A DNA stretch of 64,000 nt from an uncultured Bacilli bacterium (lineage in GTDB: Bacteria; Bacillota_I; Bacilli_A; RF39; UBA660): positions 1 through 64,000 of the forward strand of contig CAKOKD010000001.1 in NCBI GenBank assembly GCA_934090935.1, read 5' to 3'. A program made the translations under genes and the position numbers. A model generated the notes under the pieces. It did no database searches. It had not been told where the DNA came from and saw only the letters and a list, made by a program, of their open reading frames with translations. Each line of letters begins with the position of its first letter. Within the stretch, counting starts at the first letter, position 1. Below, piece after piece: positions 16,050 to 24,596 of the stretch.

Positions 16050-18554
16050 ATGATTGAGCTAAAAAATATTTGCAAAACTTATAAATCAAAGAAGGGCACT
16101 AATACAAACGCATTAAACAATATTTCTGTAACTTTTGATAATAAAGGAATGACGTTTATTTTAGGAAAAAGTGGTTCAGGAAAATCTACAATGCTTAATA
16201 TTTTGGGTGGTTTAGATTCTTATGATTCAGGAGATATGATTATTTTAGGAAAAAGCAGTAAAGATTTTACTCAAAAGGATTTTGATTCATATCGAAACAC
16301 TTATGTAGGATTTATATTTCAAGAGTTTAATTTATTGGAGGAATATGATGTTTATCAAAACATCGTACTTGCTTTACAGTTACAACAAAAGGAAGTCGAT
16401 GATGATAAAGTAAACGAACTATTAGATAAACTTGAATTAACTAATTTAAAAAATAGAAAAATCAATGAATTATCTGGAGGTCAAAAACAAAGAGTTGCTA
16501 TAGCAAGAGCTTTGATTAAAAATCCTAAAATTATTTTGGCTGATGAACCAACGGGAAATCTTGACAGTGATACTGGAAATCAAGTAATGGAACTTTTAAA
16601 AGATATATCCAAAGAAAAACTTGTAGTTATGGTATCGCATGATGAAGATTATGCCAAAAAGTATGCAGATAGAATAATTGAGGTTAAAGATGGTCAAATC
16701 ATAAATGATACAAATAATAAAGCAATCGAAAAAGCAGATCAAGGTTATCAAACTATTATTTCTAAGCTTCCTTTTAAAGATAGTTTTAAATTAGGTATTG
16801 GAAGTTTAAAACATAAAAAAATGAGATTGATAGTAACAATAATGTTGATAATTGTTACACTAGGTTTCTTTAGTTGTGTTGATACTCTTTCAAGCCATAA
16901 TTTTAATAAAGCACATATAAAGTATTTAACAGATAAAAATGAAGAATTTGTTGAAATTAATTCACAAGATACATACAAAGTGGAAGAATCTTTAAATTTT
17001 GTTTCAACCGAATTAAAAGAAGAAGATGCTTTAGATATTAGAAATAAAATGAATTCTAATGGTTTTGAAGTTTATAATTATAATATGAAAAACACTTGGA
17101 TGAGTAGTATTCGTGATCTAATGCGTATTAAAAATGATAACGACGCCAATACCTATAATAATGAAAACATTAATTTAGTAGTTGTAGATAATATAAAGGA
17201 TATTTTAAAAGAAGATCTTATTGGTAAGAATCCTTCTACATCAACTGAGATTGTTATATCCAATTATGTAGCTGATATGATTATAAAAAGCGGTGCTGAA
17301 GTGAATGAAAAGATATCTAAGGATGAGTTTGAATCTGAAAATTATTATAAACCAAAATCATATGAAGAGTTGATCAATAGTAACTATACTTTCTATTTAG
17401 GTGAAGAAAAAGTTAAAATAGTTGGTATTGTAAATTATGATTTAAGTAATGTTAATAATAATTATATTTCAAATGTCTTGTTTAAAATATTTGTTAATAA
17501 AGAATTTATTAATGAAAGAAAAGACATCAAATATTCAAATTTAAAATCTTATATTATTTCTAACGTAAAAATCCCAGGTATGGATTCCGACAATTATGAA
17601 AGCAGTATTGCTGTGGTTGATCATGATATAGAGTATTTTGATGGAAAATCATGGGTTAAAACTAATTCTTTAAAAGAAAATGAAGTTGTTTTGTCATTAG
17701 ATTCAATCATAAAGGATGATTCTAATTACTATGATGATTTAAATAATTACACTGGCAAAGTTACAAGTGATTATGCAACTGCTCAAAAGAAGTTTATTGC
17801 AAATTATATTCAAAAGAAGAATGTAATTGGTACAAATATAGATTTGGAGTTAAGATATCTAGATTTTGGTAATTTTGGTATATTTAAAGAATTTAAAGAT
17901 CTTAAAGTAGTAGGTGTATATTATCAAGAGTTAAAAGATGAAGATTTCATGACAACATATAATTATTTTTCAAAAGATTTACTTGGTGAATATAAAAAAG
18001 CAAAAGTGGAACTTAATAGTTTACTATATCCAATCGAATCAAAAAAACAATTGAATAAAATCAGTAATATGTTTCCATTTGATTCTAAGCTAGCAATTAA
18101 ATCAACCTATAGTGATTCTATGTATTCAGAACATACTTTATTTAAATCAATTAGCAAGATTGCTTTGTATGCTGGTCTTGTTGTCCTAATATTTACTATA
18201 TTCTTAATTTCTAACTTTATGGTTTTAAGCGTTAATTATCGAAAGAAAGAAATAGGAACATTAAGAGCTTTAGGATCTAGTGGAATGGATGTTATGAAAA
18301 TATTCTTATGGGAAGCGTTTACTTTATGTATTATATCTGGTACTGTTGCCTCTATTTTATTAGTTATTGTTTCAAATCAAATGAATAAGTTTTTGATACA
18401 TTCTTTAAAACTATTAACAACTCCATTTATTGTTGGTATAAGACAATTTGTTGTAATATATCTTTTGGTGTTTATTGTTACATATTTATCAAGTATTATA
18501 CCAATTATAAGAATATCTAAGAAAAAGCCAATTGATGCAATTTTAAATAAATAG
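16050..18554 (+). CDS. ABC exporter, fused ATPase and FtsX/MacB-type permease
   Basis: This 834-residue protein has an N-terminal ATPase (residues 1-225) with Walker A GKSGSGKST, signature LSGGQ and Walker B ILADEPTG, joined to a permease. The permease has one membrane segment near residue 258, an extracellular domain of about 430 residues and three C-terminal segments in the FtsX fold (KKEIGTLRALGSSGMDVMKIFLWEAF is the conserved coupling loop). MacB-like transporters of this shape move peptides, antibiotics or lipoproteins, or take part in antimicrobial-peptide resistance. Its promoter has GATATAAT (16009-16016) and GGAGG precedes the ATG. It stands alone, so its substrate is unknown. Confidence 0.9.
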   Translation: MIELKNICKTYKSKKGTNTNALNNISVTFDNKGMTFILGKSGSGKSTMLNILGGLDSYDSGDMIILGKSSKDFTQKDFDSYRNTYVGFIFQEFNLLEEYDVYQNIVLALQLQQKEVDDDKVNELLDKLELTNLKNRKINELSGGQKQRVAIARALIKNPKIILADEPTGNLDSDTGNQVMELLKDISKEKLVVMVSHDEDYAKKYADRIIEVKDGQIINDTNNKAIEKADQGYQTIISKLPFKDSFKLGIGSLKHKKMRLIVTIMLIIVTLGFFSCVDTLSSHNFNKAHIKYLTDKNEEFVEINSQDTYKVEESLNFVSTELKEEDALDIRNKMNSNGFEVYNYNMKNTWMSSIRDLMRIKNDNDANTYNNENINLVVVDNIKDILKEDLIGKNPSTSTEIVISNYVADMIIKSGAEVNEKISKDEFESENYYKPKSYEELINSNYTFYLGEEKVKIVGIVNYDLSNVNNNYISNVLFKIFVNKEFINERKDIKYSNLKSYIISNVKIPGMDSDNYESSIAVVDHDIEYFDGKSWVKTNSLKENEVVLSLDSIIKDDSNYYDDLNNYTGKVTSDYATAQKKFIANYIQKKNVIGTNIDLELRYLDFGNFGIFKEFKDLKVVGVYYQELKDEDFMTTYNYFSKDLLGEYKKAKVELNSLLYPIESKKQLNKISNMFPFDSKLAIKSTYSDSMYSEHTLFKSISKIALYAGLVVLIFTIFLISNFMVLSVNYRKKEIGTLRALGSSGMDVMKIFLWEAFTLCIISGTVASILLVIVSNQMNKFLIHSLKLLTTPFIVGIRQFVVIYLLVFIVTYLSSIIPIIRISKKKPIDAILNK

Positions 18555-18585
18555 CAAAGTTAAAGGAATAGAACTGTCATAAATA

Positions 18586-18619
18586 AGATATATTAATTTA
18601 TATCTTTTTTTGTTATACT
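18586..18619 (+). terminator. Terminator, copy 2 of a repeated 34-bp unit
   Basis: This is identical to 13661-13694 except for one base in the loop. It follows the ABC exporter gene by about 30 bases. Confidence 0.75.
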
Positions 18620-18695
18620 TATTAATAGATATTGATTCGAATTATAAAATGGTTAAAAGTGAAACAGTATGCGGATTTTAAATTCTGGAGGCAAA

Positions 18696-19244
18696 ATGAA
18701 AAGATGTTCTTGGTGTAATTTAAAAAATGAAAAATATGTTAACTATCATGATACTGAGTGGTGTGTTTTAAATACGGATGAAAGATATCTTTATGAGATG
18801 CTTATCCTTGAATCTTTTCAAGCAGGTCTTTCCTGGGAGTGTGTTTTAAATAAAAGAGATGCTTTTTTTAAAGCATATGATGGTTTTGATATAAATAAAG
18901 TTGTACTTTATGATGATAAAAAAATCGAAGAACTCATAAATAACAAGAATCTTATTAGAAATAGATTAAAAATAAAATCAAGTATAAACAACTCTAAAAT
19001 ATTTCTAGATATAGTTGATGAATTTGGAAGCTTTTATAACTATCTTTTAAAGTTTACTAAAGGACAAATTTATTATGAAATTGATAAAACTACTTCCTTA
19101 CTATCTGATGAGATATCCAATGATTTAAAACATCGTGGTATGAAGTTTGTGGGATCAACTATTATTTATTCTTATTTACAAGCGATAGGTATTGTTTATT
19201 CTCATGAAAAAGAATGCTTTCTATATAAAACTAAAAAACAATAA
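18696..19244 (+). CDS. tag: DNA-3-methyladenine glycosylase I
   Basis: This 182-residue protein opens with RCSWCNLKNEKYVNYHDTEWC, the zinc-binding Cys and conserved YHDxEWG-like block of Tag (here Cys replaces the usual Gly), and continues LYEMLILESFQAGLSWECVLNKRDAFFKAYDGFD, the helix-hairpin-helix glycosylase core. It removes 3-methyladenine from alkylated DNA. The ATG at 18696 is used because CTGGAGG lies upstream of it; the frame is open from 18669. With ogt nearby it gives the cell two alkylation-repair enzymes. Confidence 0.9.
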   Translation: MKRCSWCNLKNEKYVNYHDTEWCVLNTDERYLYEMLILESFQAGLSWECVLNKRDAFFKAYDGFDINKVVLYDDKKIEELINNKNLIRNRLKIKSSINNSKIFLDIVDEFGSFYNYLLKFTKGQIYYEIDKTTSLLSDEISNDLKHRGMKFVGSTIIYSYLQAIGIVYSHEKECFLYKTKKQ

Positions 19245-19296
19245 TGTTGTTTAACAATAAAAATATATAGATATACAATAAATATAACCTTATTAA

Positions 19297-19530
19297 TTAT
19301 CTACATACGTCGTAGTGTAATTTTACATTTTCGATAAACAAAGGCATTAACTCCTGTATAAAACATATATCGTCTATGAATATCGCTTTTTTCTTTTTAA
19401 ATTTACAGTATTTTTTATTGTTTGGATTATTTACTTCTATTAGATAGAAGTAGTCATTATCATATAAGTTGCATTTACTAAATATCATATAATTTTTTTC
19501 TTTAATTCTTACTAGATCATTTATGTTCAT
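19297..19530 (-). CDS. Hypothetical small protein
   Basis: This 77-residue protein starts MNINDLVRIKEKNYMIFSKCNLYDNDYFYLIEVNN and is preceded by AAAGGAG, which decides the start at 19530 over 19563. The beta-rich pattern and length recall small DUF1292-like proteins, but I cannot assign it. It is convergent with tag and divergent from the HTH regulator at 19622. Confidence 0.5.
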   Translation of the reverse strand: MNINDLVRIKEKNYMIFSKCNLYDNDYFYLIEVNNPNNKKYCKFKKKKAIFIDDICFIQELMPLFIENVKLHYDVCR

Positions 19531-19621
19531 ATTATCTCCTTTTTTATAATTGTATGAAGCCAAAAAATATTTAGAATTGTTAAATATAATGATATAATCT
19601 ATTTATAATGGAAGTGAAGTT

Positions 19622-20329
19622 ATGGATCAAAATAAAATTGGTGAATTTATAAAAAAACTTAGAACAGAAAACCATTTAACTCAAAAGGAATTTGCTGATA
19701 AATATGGTGTTACTTATCAGGCTGTTTCTAAATGGGAAAATGGTAAAAATCTTCCTGATATGTCCCTTATAAAACAAATGAGTGAAGACTTTAATATTGG
19801 AATAGATGAACTTCTAGATGGTGAAAGACAAAAAAGACAAATCGATTATAGATATTTGAAGAGTGCAATATTTGGAATATTTATTATTGTTTTAATGTTT
19901 ATAATTATGCTGTTAGGTCATAATGATACTTATGAATTTAAAACTTTATCAACTACATGTGATGATTTTAATATATCCGGTACAGTTTCTTATAATGATA
20001 GAAAGTCATCAATATTTATCAATAAAATAAATTATTGTGGTGGAAATGATGAACAAATATATAAAAATATTGAATGCGTATTGTATGAAAATGATGGTGA
20101 TTTAGATAAAAAGATTGCAACTATAAGCCATGATAAGGTAACGCCGATTAAATTAGAGGATTTTCTAGAAAATGCTAATTTTCTTGTGGATAATTATACA
20201 CGTATATGCAAAGATTTTGATAAAAACAGTTTATATTTGAAAATAAATGCGACTGATTTGAACAATAATGTTATAACTTATGATGTTCCTCTTGAATTGA
20301 GTGACGAATTTAAGTGTGATATAAAATAG
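19622..20329 (+). CDS. XRE-family HTH regulator with membrane anchor
   Basis: This 235-residue protein has a Cro/CI helix-turn-helix (residues 6-62, IGEFIKKLRTENHLTQKEFADKYGVTYQAVSKWENGKNLPDMSLI) followed by one membrane segment (about residues 82-101) and an extracytoplasmic domain of 130 residues. This is a one-component membrane-bound regulator layout common in Firmicutes. A TATAAT box (19593-19598) lies close upstream, and the 20 bases at its start are identical to those at 13704-13723. The signal sensed is unknown. Confidence 0.85.
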   Translation: MDQNKIGEFIKKLRTENHLTQKEFADKYGVTYQAVSKWENGKNLPDMSLIKQMSEDFNIGIDELLDGERQKRQIDYRYLKSAIFGIFIIVLMFIIMLLGHNDTYEFKTLSTTCDDFNISGTVSYNDRKSSIFINKINYCGGNDEQIYKNIECVLYENDGDLDKKIATISHDKVTPIKLEDFLENANFLVDNYTRICKDFDKNSLYLKINATDLNNNVITYDVPLELSDEFKCDIK

Positions 20330-20354
20330 TATATAAAAGGTATACTGTTTTTTT
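20328..20354 (+). terminator. Terminator overlapping the HTH regulator stop
   Basis: AGTATA (20328-20333) pairs with TATACT (20341-20346), followed by G and a T run. Confidence 0.65.
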
Positions 20355-20355
20355 A

Positions 20356-20405
20356 TTGACAAATATATATTTTTAATATAACATATGATATATAACAAAC
20401 GTTAT
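20356..20405 (+). promoter_or_regulatory. Promoter and TetR operator of the LiaF/ABC-2 operon
   Basis: A -35 TTGACA (20356-20361) is followed 17 bases later by TAACAT (20379-20384). The operator ATAACAAACGTTAT (20392-20405) lies between -10 and the ribosome binding site and differs by one base from the TetR operators at 264-277 and 318-331. The TetR protein at 20422 is the probable repressor. Confidence 0.65.
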
Positions 20406-20421
20406 AGAAAGGAGAATGATT

Positions 20422-20982
20422 ATGCCACCGATAAAAAAGATAAGCAAAGAAGATATCATTAAAGCTGGATATGAAATCGTAGAAGAAAGTGGAATGGATG
20501 CGCTTAACGCTAGAGATTTAGCTAAAAAGTTAAATTGTTCAGTTCAACCCTTGTTTTCTAATTTTGAAAATATGGATAGTTTAAAGAATGAAGTGCTAAA
20601 TTATTGTTATAAAAAGTATATTGAGTATATGAAGTTATCCAAAGATTATAAGGATACAGGAATTAGATATATTAGGTTTGCTAAAATTAAACCAAATGTG
20701 TTTAAAGCTATTTTTACAATTCCGTCAAATAGAAATGCGATGGAATGTATGATCAATGATGAGTCGTTTAAAATAATTGCTGATAATATGAAAAAGATGA
20801 ATAATTTTACAGATGAAATGATCAAGGATTTTCATTTAAAGATGTGGTTATTTACTCAAGGTATAGTTTCACTCATATTAAATCATACATGTAGCTTTAG
20901 TGATGAAGAAATTGAATTATTGTTAGTTGAACAATATTTAGCTCTTATGAATTTAATGAAGTTAAAATGCGATATAATTTAA
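20422..20982 (+). CDS. TetR/AcrR family transcriptional regulator
   Basis: This 186-residue protein has an N-terminal TetR helix-turn-helix (about residues 8-50, ISKEDIIKAGYEIVEESG...NARDLAKKLNCSVQPLFSNF). The ATG at 20422 is used because AAAGGAG ends seven bases before it; 20416 is too close. It heads an operon of five more genes for a LiaF-like protein, a DUF4097 protein and an ABC-2 transporter, and a palindrome in its leader suggests self-repression. It resembles the element A TetR at 357 in both the HTH and operator. Confidence 0.88.
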   Translation: MPPIKKISKEDIIKAGYEIVEESGMDALNARDLAKKLNCSVQPLFSNFENMDSLKNEVLNYCYKKYIEYMKLSKDYKDTGIRYIRFAKIKPNVFKAIFTIPSNRNAMECMINDESFKIIADNMKKMNNFTDEMIKDFHLKMWLFTQGIVSLILNHTCSFSDEEIELLLVEQYLALMNLMKLKCDII

Positions 20983-21018
20983 AAAGTTTAAAAGATTATA
21001 AAAATTTGGAGGTAAGAA

Positions 21019-21693
21019 ATGAAAAAATTTAAAAATGTTTTGATTGGGTTATGTTTTATTGCTGTTGGAGTATTATTCGGGTTAAAAACTTTAGGATATA
21101 CTGATATAGATATTTTCTTTGATGGATGGTGGACTTTATTTATAATCATTCCATGTGTGTTTGGTTTATTTGAAGATCATGATAAAACAGGAAGTATTAT
21201 TGGAATCGTTATTGGAACTCTTTTATTATTAGGTTGTCAAGAAATTGTTACCTTTGAAATAATTCTTAAATTATTATTACCGGTAATTTTAGTTATTATT
21301 GGAGTTAGTTATATAGTTAAAGAAATATTTGGTAATAAAATCAAGAAAAAAATAGAGGAACTTAATATTAAAGGCAGTGATGAAGTAAATCAAGCAATTT
21401 TTTCAAGTCAAAAGATTAATTATGACAAAGAAGAATTTAAAGGTACAAATGTAGAAGCAATCTTTGGAGGTATAAAGGTTGATCTTAGAGGAGCAATTAT
21501 TAAAGAGGATATTTCTATAAATGCTAATGCTGTATTTGGTGGAATAGAGATATATGTTCCTAAAGATATAAATGTTGTAGTAACGTCTTCTTGTATATTT
21601 GGTGGAATTGATAATAAAGTTTCAAAGAAGGAAAATGCTAAAACTATATATATAAATGGAAGATGCGCATTTGGAGGAATAGAGATTAAATGA
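21019..21693 (+). CDS. LiaF-like membrane protein
   Basis: This 224-residue protein has four N-terminal hydrophobic segments (about residues 5-110, LiaI/LiaF-type membrane region) followed by a beta-repeat domain with IFGGIKVDLRGA, VFGGIEIYVPKD, IFGGIDNKV and AFGGIEIK. The recurring FGG-I pattern is that of the LiaF C-terminal domain. LiaF proteins tune envelope-stress signalling. Here no LiaRS pair is present; the regulator is TetR, so its role with the neighbouring transporter is an inference. The last four bases overlap the next gene. Confidence 0.85.
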   Translation: MKKFKNVLIGLCFIAVGVLFGLKTLGYTDIDIFFDGWWTLFIIIPCVFGLFEDHDKTGSIIGIVIGTLLLLGCQEIVTFEIILKLLLPVILVIIGVSYIVKEIFGNKIKKKIEELNIKGSDEVNQAIFSSQKINYDKEEFKGTNVEAIFGGIKVDLRGAIIKEDISINANAVFGGIEIYVPKDINVVVTSSCIFGGIDNKVSKKENAKTIYINGRCAFGGIEIK

Positions 21694-22508
21694 GTAAAGA
21701 GAATTCAGCAGTAAGAACAATTGCCCTCTCTCTAGCGCTTATATTAGGAGTTTTTATAATTGCTGGAATTATAAGTGCAGTAATATCAGTATTATCTTTA
21801 TTTGAAGTGGATAAAGGTGAATATAAAAAAATATATACTTTAGTAGATGTTGAAAATATCGATGATGTAGAAAACTTGAATGTTGATATAAGTACTTCAA
21901 CTATTAAAATTGAAGAAGGTACGAACTTTAAAATAGATACAAATAATAAATATGTATTTTATGAAATGAATGATTCTACTGTTTATGTAAAGGAAAAGAA
22001 AAAACATTCAATTAGAAAAAGAAATCAAAGTGTTATAACTATTTATATTCCAAAATATTACACTTTCAATGATGTTACTTTTTCTTTAAGAGCAGGTGTT
22101 ACGGATATTAGTTCATTAAATATGAAAAATGGTAATTTCAATTTAGGAGCAGGAAAGTTTACTTGTGGTAATTTAAATGTTGAAAACGAATTAATCATTG
22201 ATGGTGGAACTGGAAAAATAGATATAAATTCTGGAAACATAAACAATATGAAATTGGATATGGGTGTTGGAAGTATTAGTATAACTGCAAAACTAACCGG
22301 TTCATCAAATATAGATGGTGGAGTTGGAAGTATTAATCTAACTTTAAAGGATTCAATAGATAATTATAAAATATATGCATCTAAAGGAATAGGCAGTATC
22401 AAATTAAACGATAAAGAAATAAAAAACGAAACTACCATTGGAGATGGTGATAATAGCATTAAGATTGATGGTGGAATAGGCTCTATAAAAATTGATACAA
22501 AGGAGTAA
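21690..22508 (+). CDS. DUF4097-type membrane-anchored beta-helix protein
   Basis: This 272-residue protein has one N-terminal membrane segment (about residues 10-36) and an extracytoplasmic right-handed beta-helix-like domain with repeats such as GTGKIDINSG, GVGSISITA, GVGSINLTL, GIGSIKLND and GIGSIKID. That pattern matches DUF4097, which often accompanies LiaF-like proteins and envelope regulators. It overlaps the LiaF-like gene by four bases (ATGA) and precedes the ABC genes, so it is in the TetR operon. The function is unknown. Confidence 0.8.
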   Translation: MSKENSAVRTIALSLALILGVFIIAGIISAVISVLSLFEVDKGEYKKIYTLVDVENIDDVENLNVDISTSTIKIEEGTNFKIDTNNKYVFYEMNDSTVYVKEKKKHSIRKRNQSVITIYIPKYYTFNDVTFSLRAGVTDISSLNMKNGNFNLGAGKFTCGNLNVENELIIDGGTGKIDINSGNINNMKLDMGVGSISITAKLTGSSNIDGGVGSINLTLKDSIDNYKIYASKGIGSIKLNDKEIKNETTIGDGDNSIKIDGGIGSIKIDTKE

Positions 22509-22512
22509 AAAG

Positions 22513-23451
22513 ATGAAGAAAGTCATAGAAGTAAAGCATTTAACAAAATGTTATAAAAACTTAAAAGCATTGGATGACTTGTCATTTGATGTTTATGAAA
22601 ATGAAATATTAGGTTTACTTGGACCAAACGGAAGTGGAAAAACAACAGCAATGAATTCGATTCTATCTCTTCTAAATTATCAAAGTGGAAAAATAATGAT
22701 ATTTGGAAAATGCATGATGCCTACTAGTTATGATATAAAAAAAGACATTGGAGTTGTATTTCAAGAAGTTGCTGTATTTGAGGAATTAACAGTTTATGAA
22801 AATATAGATTATTTTTGTGGATTATATATTTATGACAAAGATAAAAGACGTGAATATGTAGAAGAAGCAATTGAATTAGTTGGTTTAAATAACTTTAAGA
22901 AGTTTTATCCAAAACAACTTTCTGGTGGTTTATTAAGAAGACTTAATATAGCGTGTGGAATCGCACATAAACCAAAACTTATAATATTTGATGAACCTAC
23001 GGTTGCAGTAGATCCTCAAAGTAGAAACAATATTTTAGATAACATTAAAACTTTAAGGGATAATGGAGCAACAATTTTATATACAACTCATTATATGGAA
23101 GAAGTGGAAGAACTATGTGATAGAGTTATCATTTTAGATAGAGGAAAAATACTAGCAAGTGGTACAAAAGAAGAGTTAAAAGAATTATCAAATATAGAAG
23201 AAAAAGTAGTAGTAGATGTTTATGATTTAAATGAAAATATTTTAGAAGAAATATCAAATAAAAAAGAAGTAGATTATATAGACTATACAAACAATGTACT
23301 TACTATTACTTATAAAAAAGGTAAAAATAATATTGGCGAATTAATAGATTTATTTAATAAGAAAAAAGTTAAATATGGAAGTATTACATCTTCTAAACCT
23401 ACTTTAAATGATGTATTCTTGGAACTTACTGGAAAGGATTTAAGAGACTGA
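22513..23451 (+). CDS. ABC transporter ATP-binding protein
   Basis: This 312-residue protein has Walker A GPNGSGKTT (about residues 38-46), signature LSGGLLRRL and Walker B LIIFDEPTVAVD, with the C-terminal extension of ABC-2 drug/lantibiotic exporters. The signature has Leu where Gln is usual. AAAGGAG before 22513 decides the start over 22492. It ends one base into the first permease gene. With the two ABC-2 permeases it forms an exporter of unknown substrate under TetR control. Confidence 0.92.
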   Translation: MKKVIEVKHLTKCYKNLKALDDLSFDVYENEILGLLGPNGSGKTTAMNSILSLLNYQSGKIMIFGKCMMPTSYDIKKDIGVVFQEVAVFEELTVYENIDYFCGLYIYDKDKRREYVEEAIELVGLNNFKKFYPKQLSGGLLRRLNIACGIAHKPKLIIFDEPTVAVDPQSRNNILDNIKTLRDNGATILYTTHYMEEVEELCDRVIILDRGKILASGTKEELKELSNIEEKVVVDVYDLNENILEEISNKKEVDYIDYTNNVLTITYKKGKNNIGELIDLFNKKKVKYGSITSSKPTLNDVFLELTGKDLRD

Positions 23452-24596
23452 TGTTTGTTAGAAAGTTTAAATATACTTTTAAAAGTCTATTAAGAAATAA
23501 AGCTCTTATATTTTGGACTTTTGTTTTTCCGTTAATACTTGTATCATTTTTTAAAATGGCTTTTTCAAATATAGAAAAAGAAGAACGATATAATCCTAGC
23601 AATATTGCAATAATTAATGATGAATCTTTTAATGAGTTTATTATTTATAAAGAAACTTTTAAATCTTTAAGTGATGAAAAGAACGACAATCGATTATTTA
23701 ATGTTTTATATGTAGATGAAGAAAAAGCTAAAAAACTATTGGATGATGATGAAATAATTGGTTATTTTAGTATTAAAGATGATGAACCAAAAGTAACTGT
23801 TAAACAAAATGGAATATATCAAACTGTATTAACAAGTGTTGTTGAAGAAATAGAACTTAATAAAAATGTTTTAAATGATTATTATTCTAAAGTTAAACTT
23901 GAAGAAAATGATGCTACAAAAAATATTATGAACAAACTTAATCAAGATATAAAATTAAAAAATGTGAGCAACAATAATTTAAGTTATACGATGATTGAAT
24001 ATTATACAGTAATTGCTATGGCTTTATTATATGGTGGTATGTTTGCTATGACAGCTATTAATAAGGAGCAAGCTAATATAGACGCGGTTGGAAAAAGAAA
24101 TACAATTGCACCATTAAACAAAACAAAAATGGTTTTAGCAAGTGTATTAGCAAGTTATTTAATAGAACTTATTGGAATATCCTTATTGATTCTTTATACG
24201 ATATTTGTATTAAAAGTTGATTATGGAAATAATATTATAAACTTGATAATAGTTTCTTTAAATGGAGCTCTTGCTGGAACTAGTATTGGTATATTTGTTG
24301 GAACATTACCGATTAAAGAAAATACAAAAACAGGTATTATGATTGCTTCATCTATGGTATTTTGTTTCTTATCAGGAATGATGGGAATAACTATGAAATA
24401 TATAATTGATACTTATGTACCAATTTTAAGTAGAATTAATCCAGCTAGTATGATTACTGATGCTTTATATGCTTCATATTATTATACTAGCAATCAAAGA
24501 TTTATTTTTGATATTGTTAATATGTTACTTTTCTCTTTTGTTTTAATTTCATTATCGATTAGAGGTATGAGGAGGATTAAATATGACAGTATCTAG
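23451..24596 (+). CDS. ABC-2 type transporter permease
   Basis: This 381-residue protein has an N-terminal membrane segment (about residues 18-37), a large extracytoplasmic domain (38-180) and five C-terminal segments, the layout of ABC-2/YhgE-like permeases. The start overlaps the ATPase stop by one base (TGATG). It pairs with the second permease at 24583 as a heterodimer. Confidence 0.88.
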   Translation: MFVRKFKYTFKSLLRNKALIFWTFVFPLILVSFFKMAFSNIEKEERYNPSNIAIINDESFNEFIIYKETFKSLSDEKNDNRLFNVLYVDEEKAKKLLDDDEIIGYFSIKDDEPKVTVKQNGIYQTVLTSVVEEIELNKNVLNDYYSKVKLEENDATKNIMNKLNQDIKLKNVSNNNLSYTMIEYYTVIAMALLYGGMFAMTAINKEQANIDAVGKRNTIAPLNKTKMVLASVLASYLIELIGISLLILYTIFVLKVDYGNNIINLIIVSLNGALAGTSIGIFVGTLPIKENTKTGIMIASSMVFCFLSGMMGITMKYIIDTYVPILSRINPASMITDALYASYYYTSNQRFIFDIVNMLLFSFVLISLSIRGMRRIKYDSI

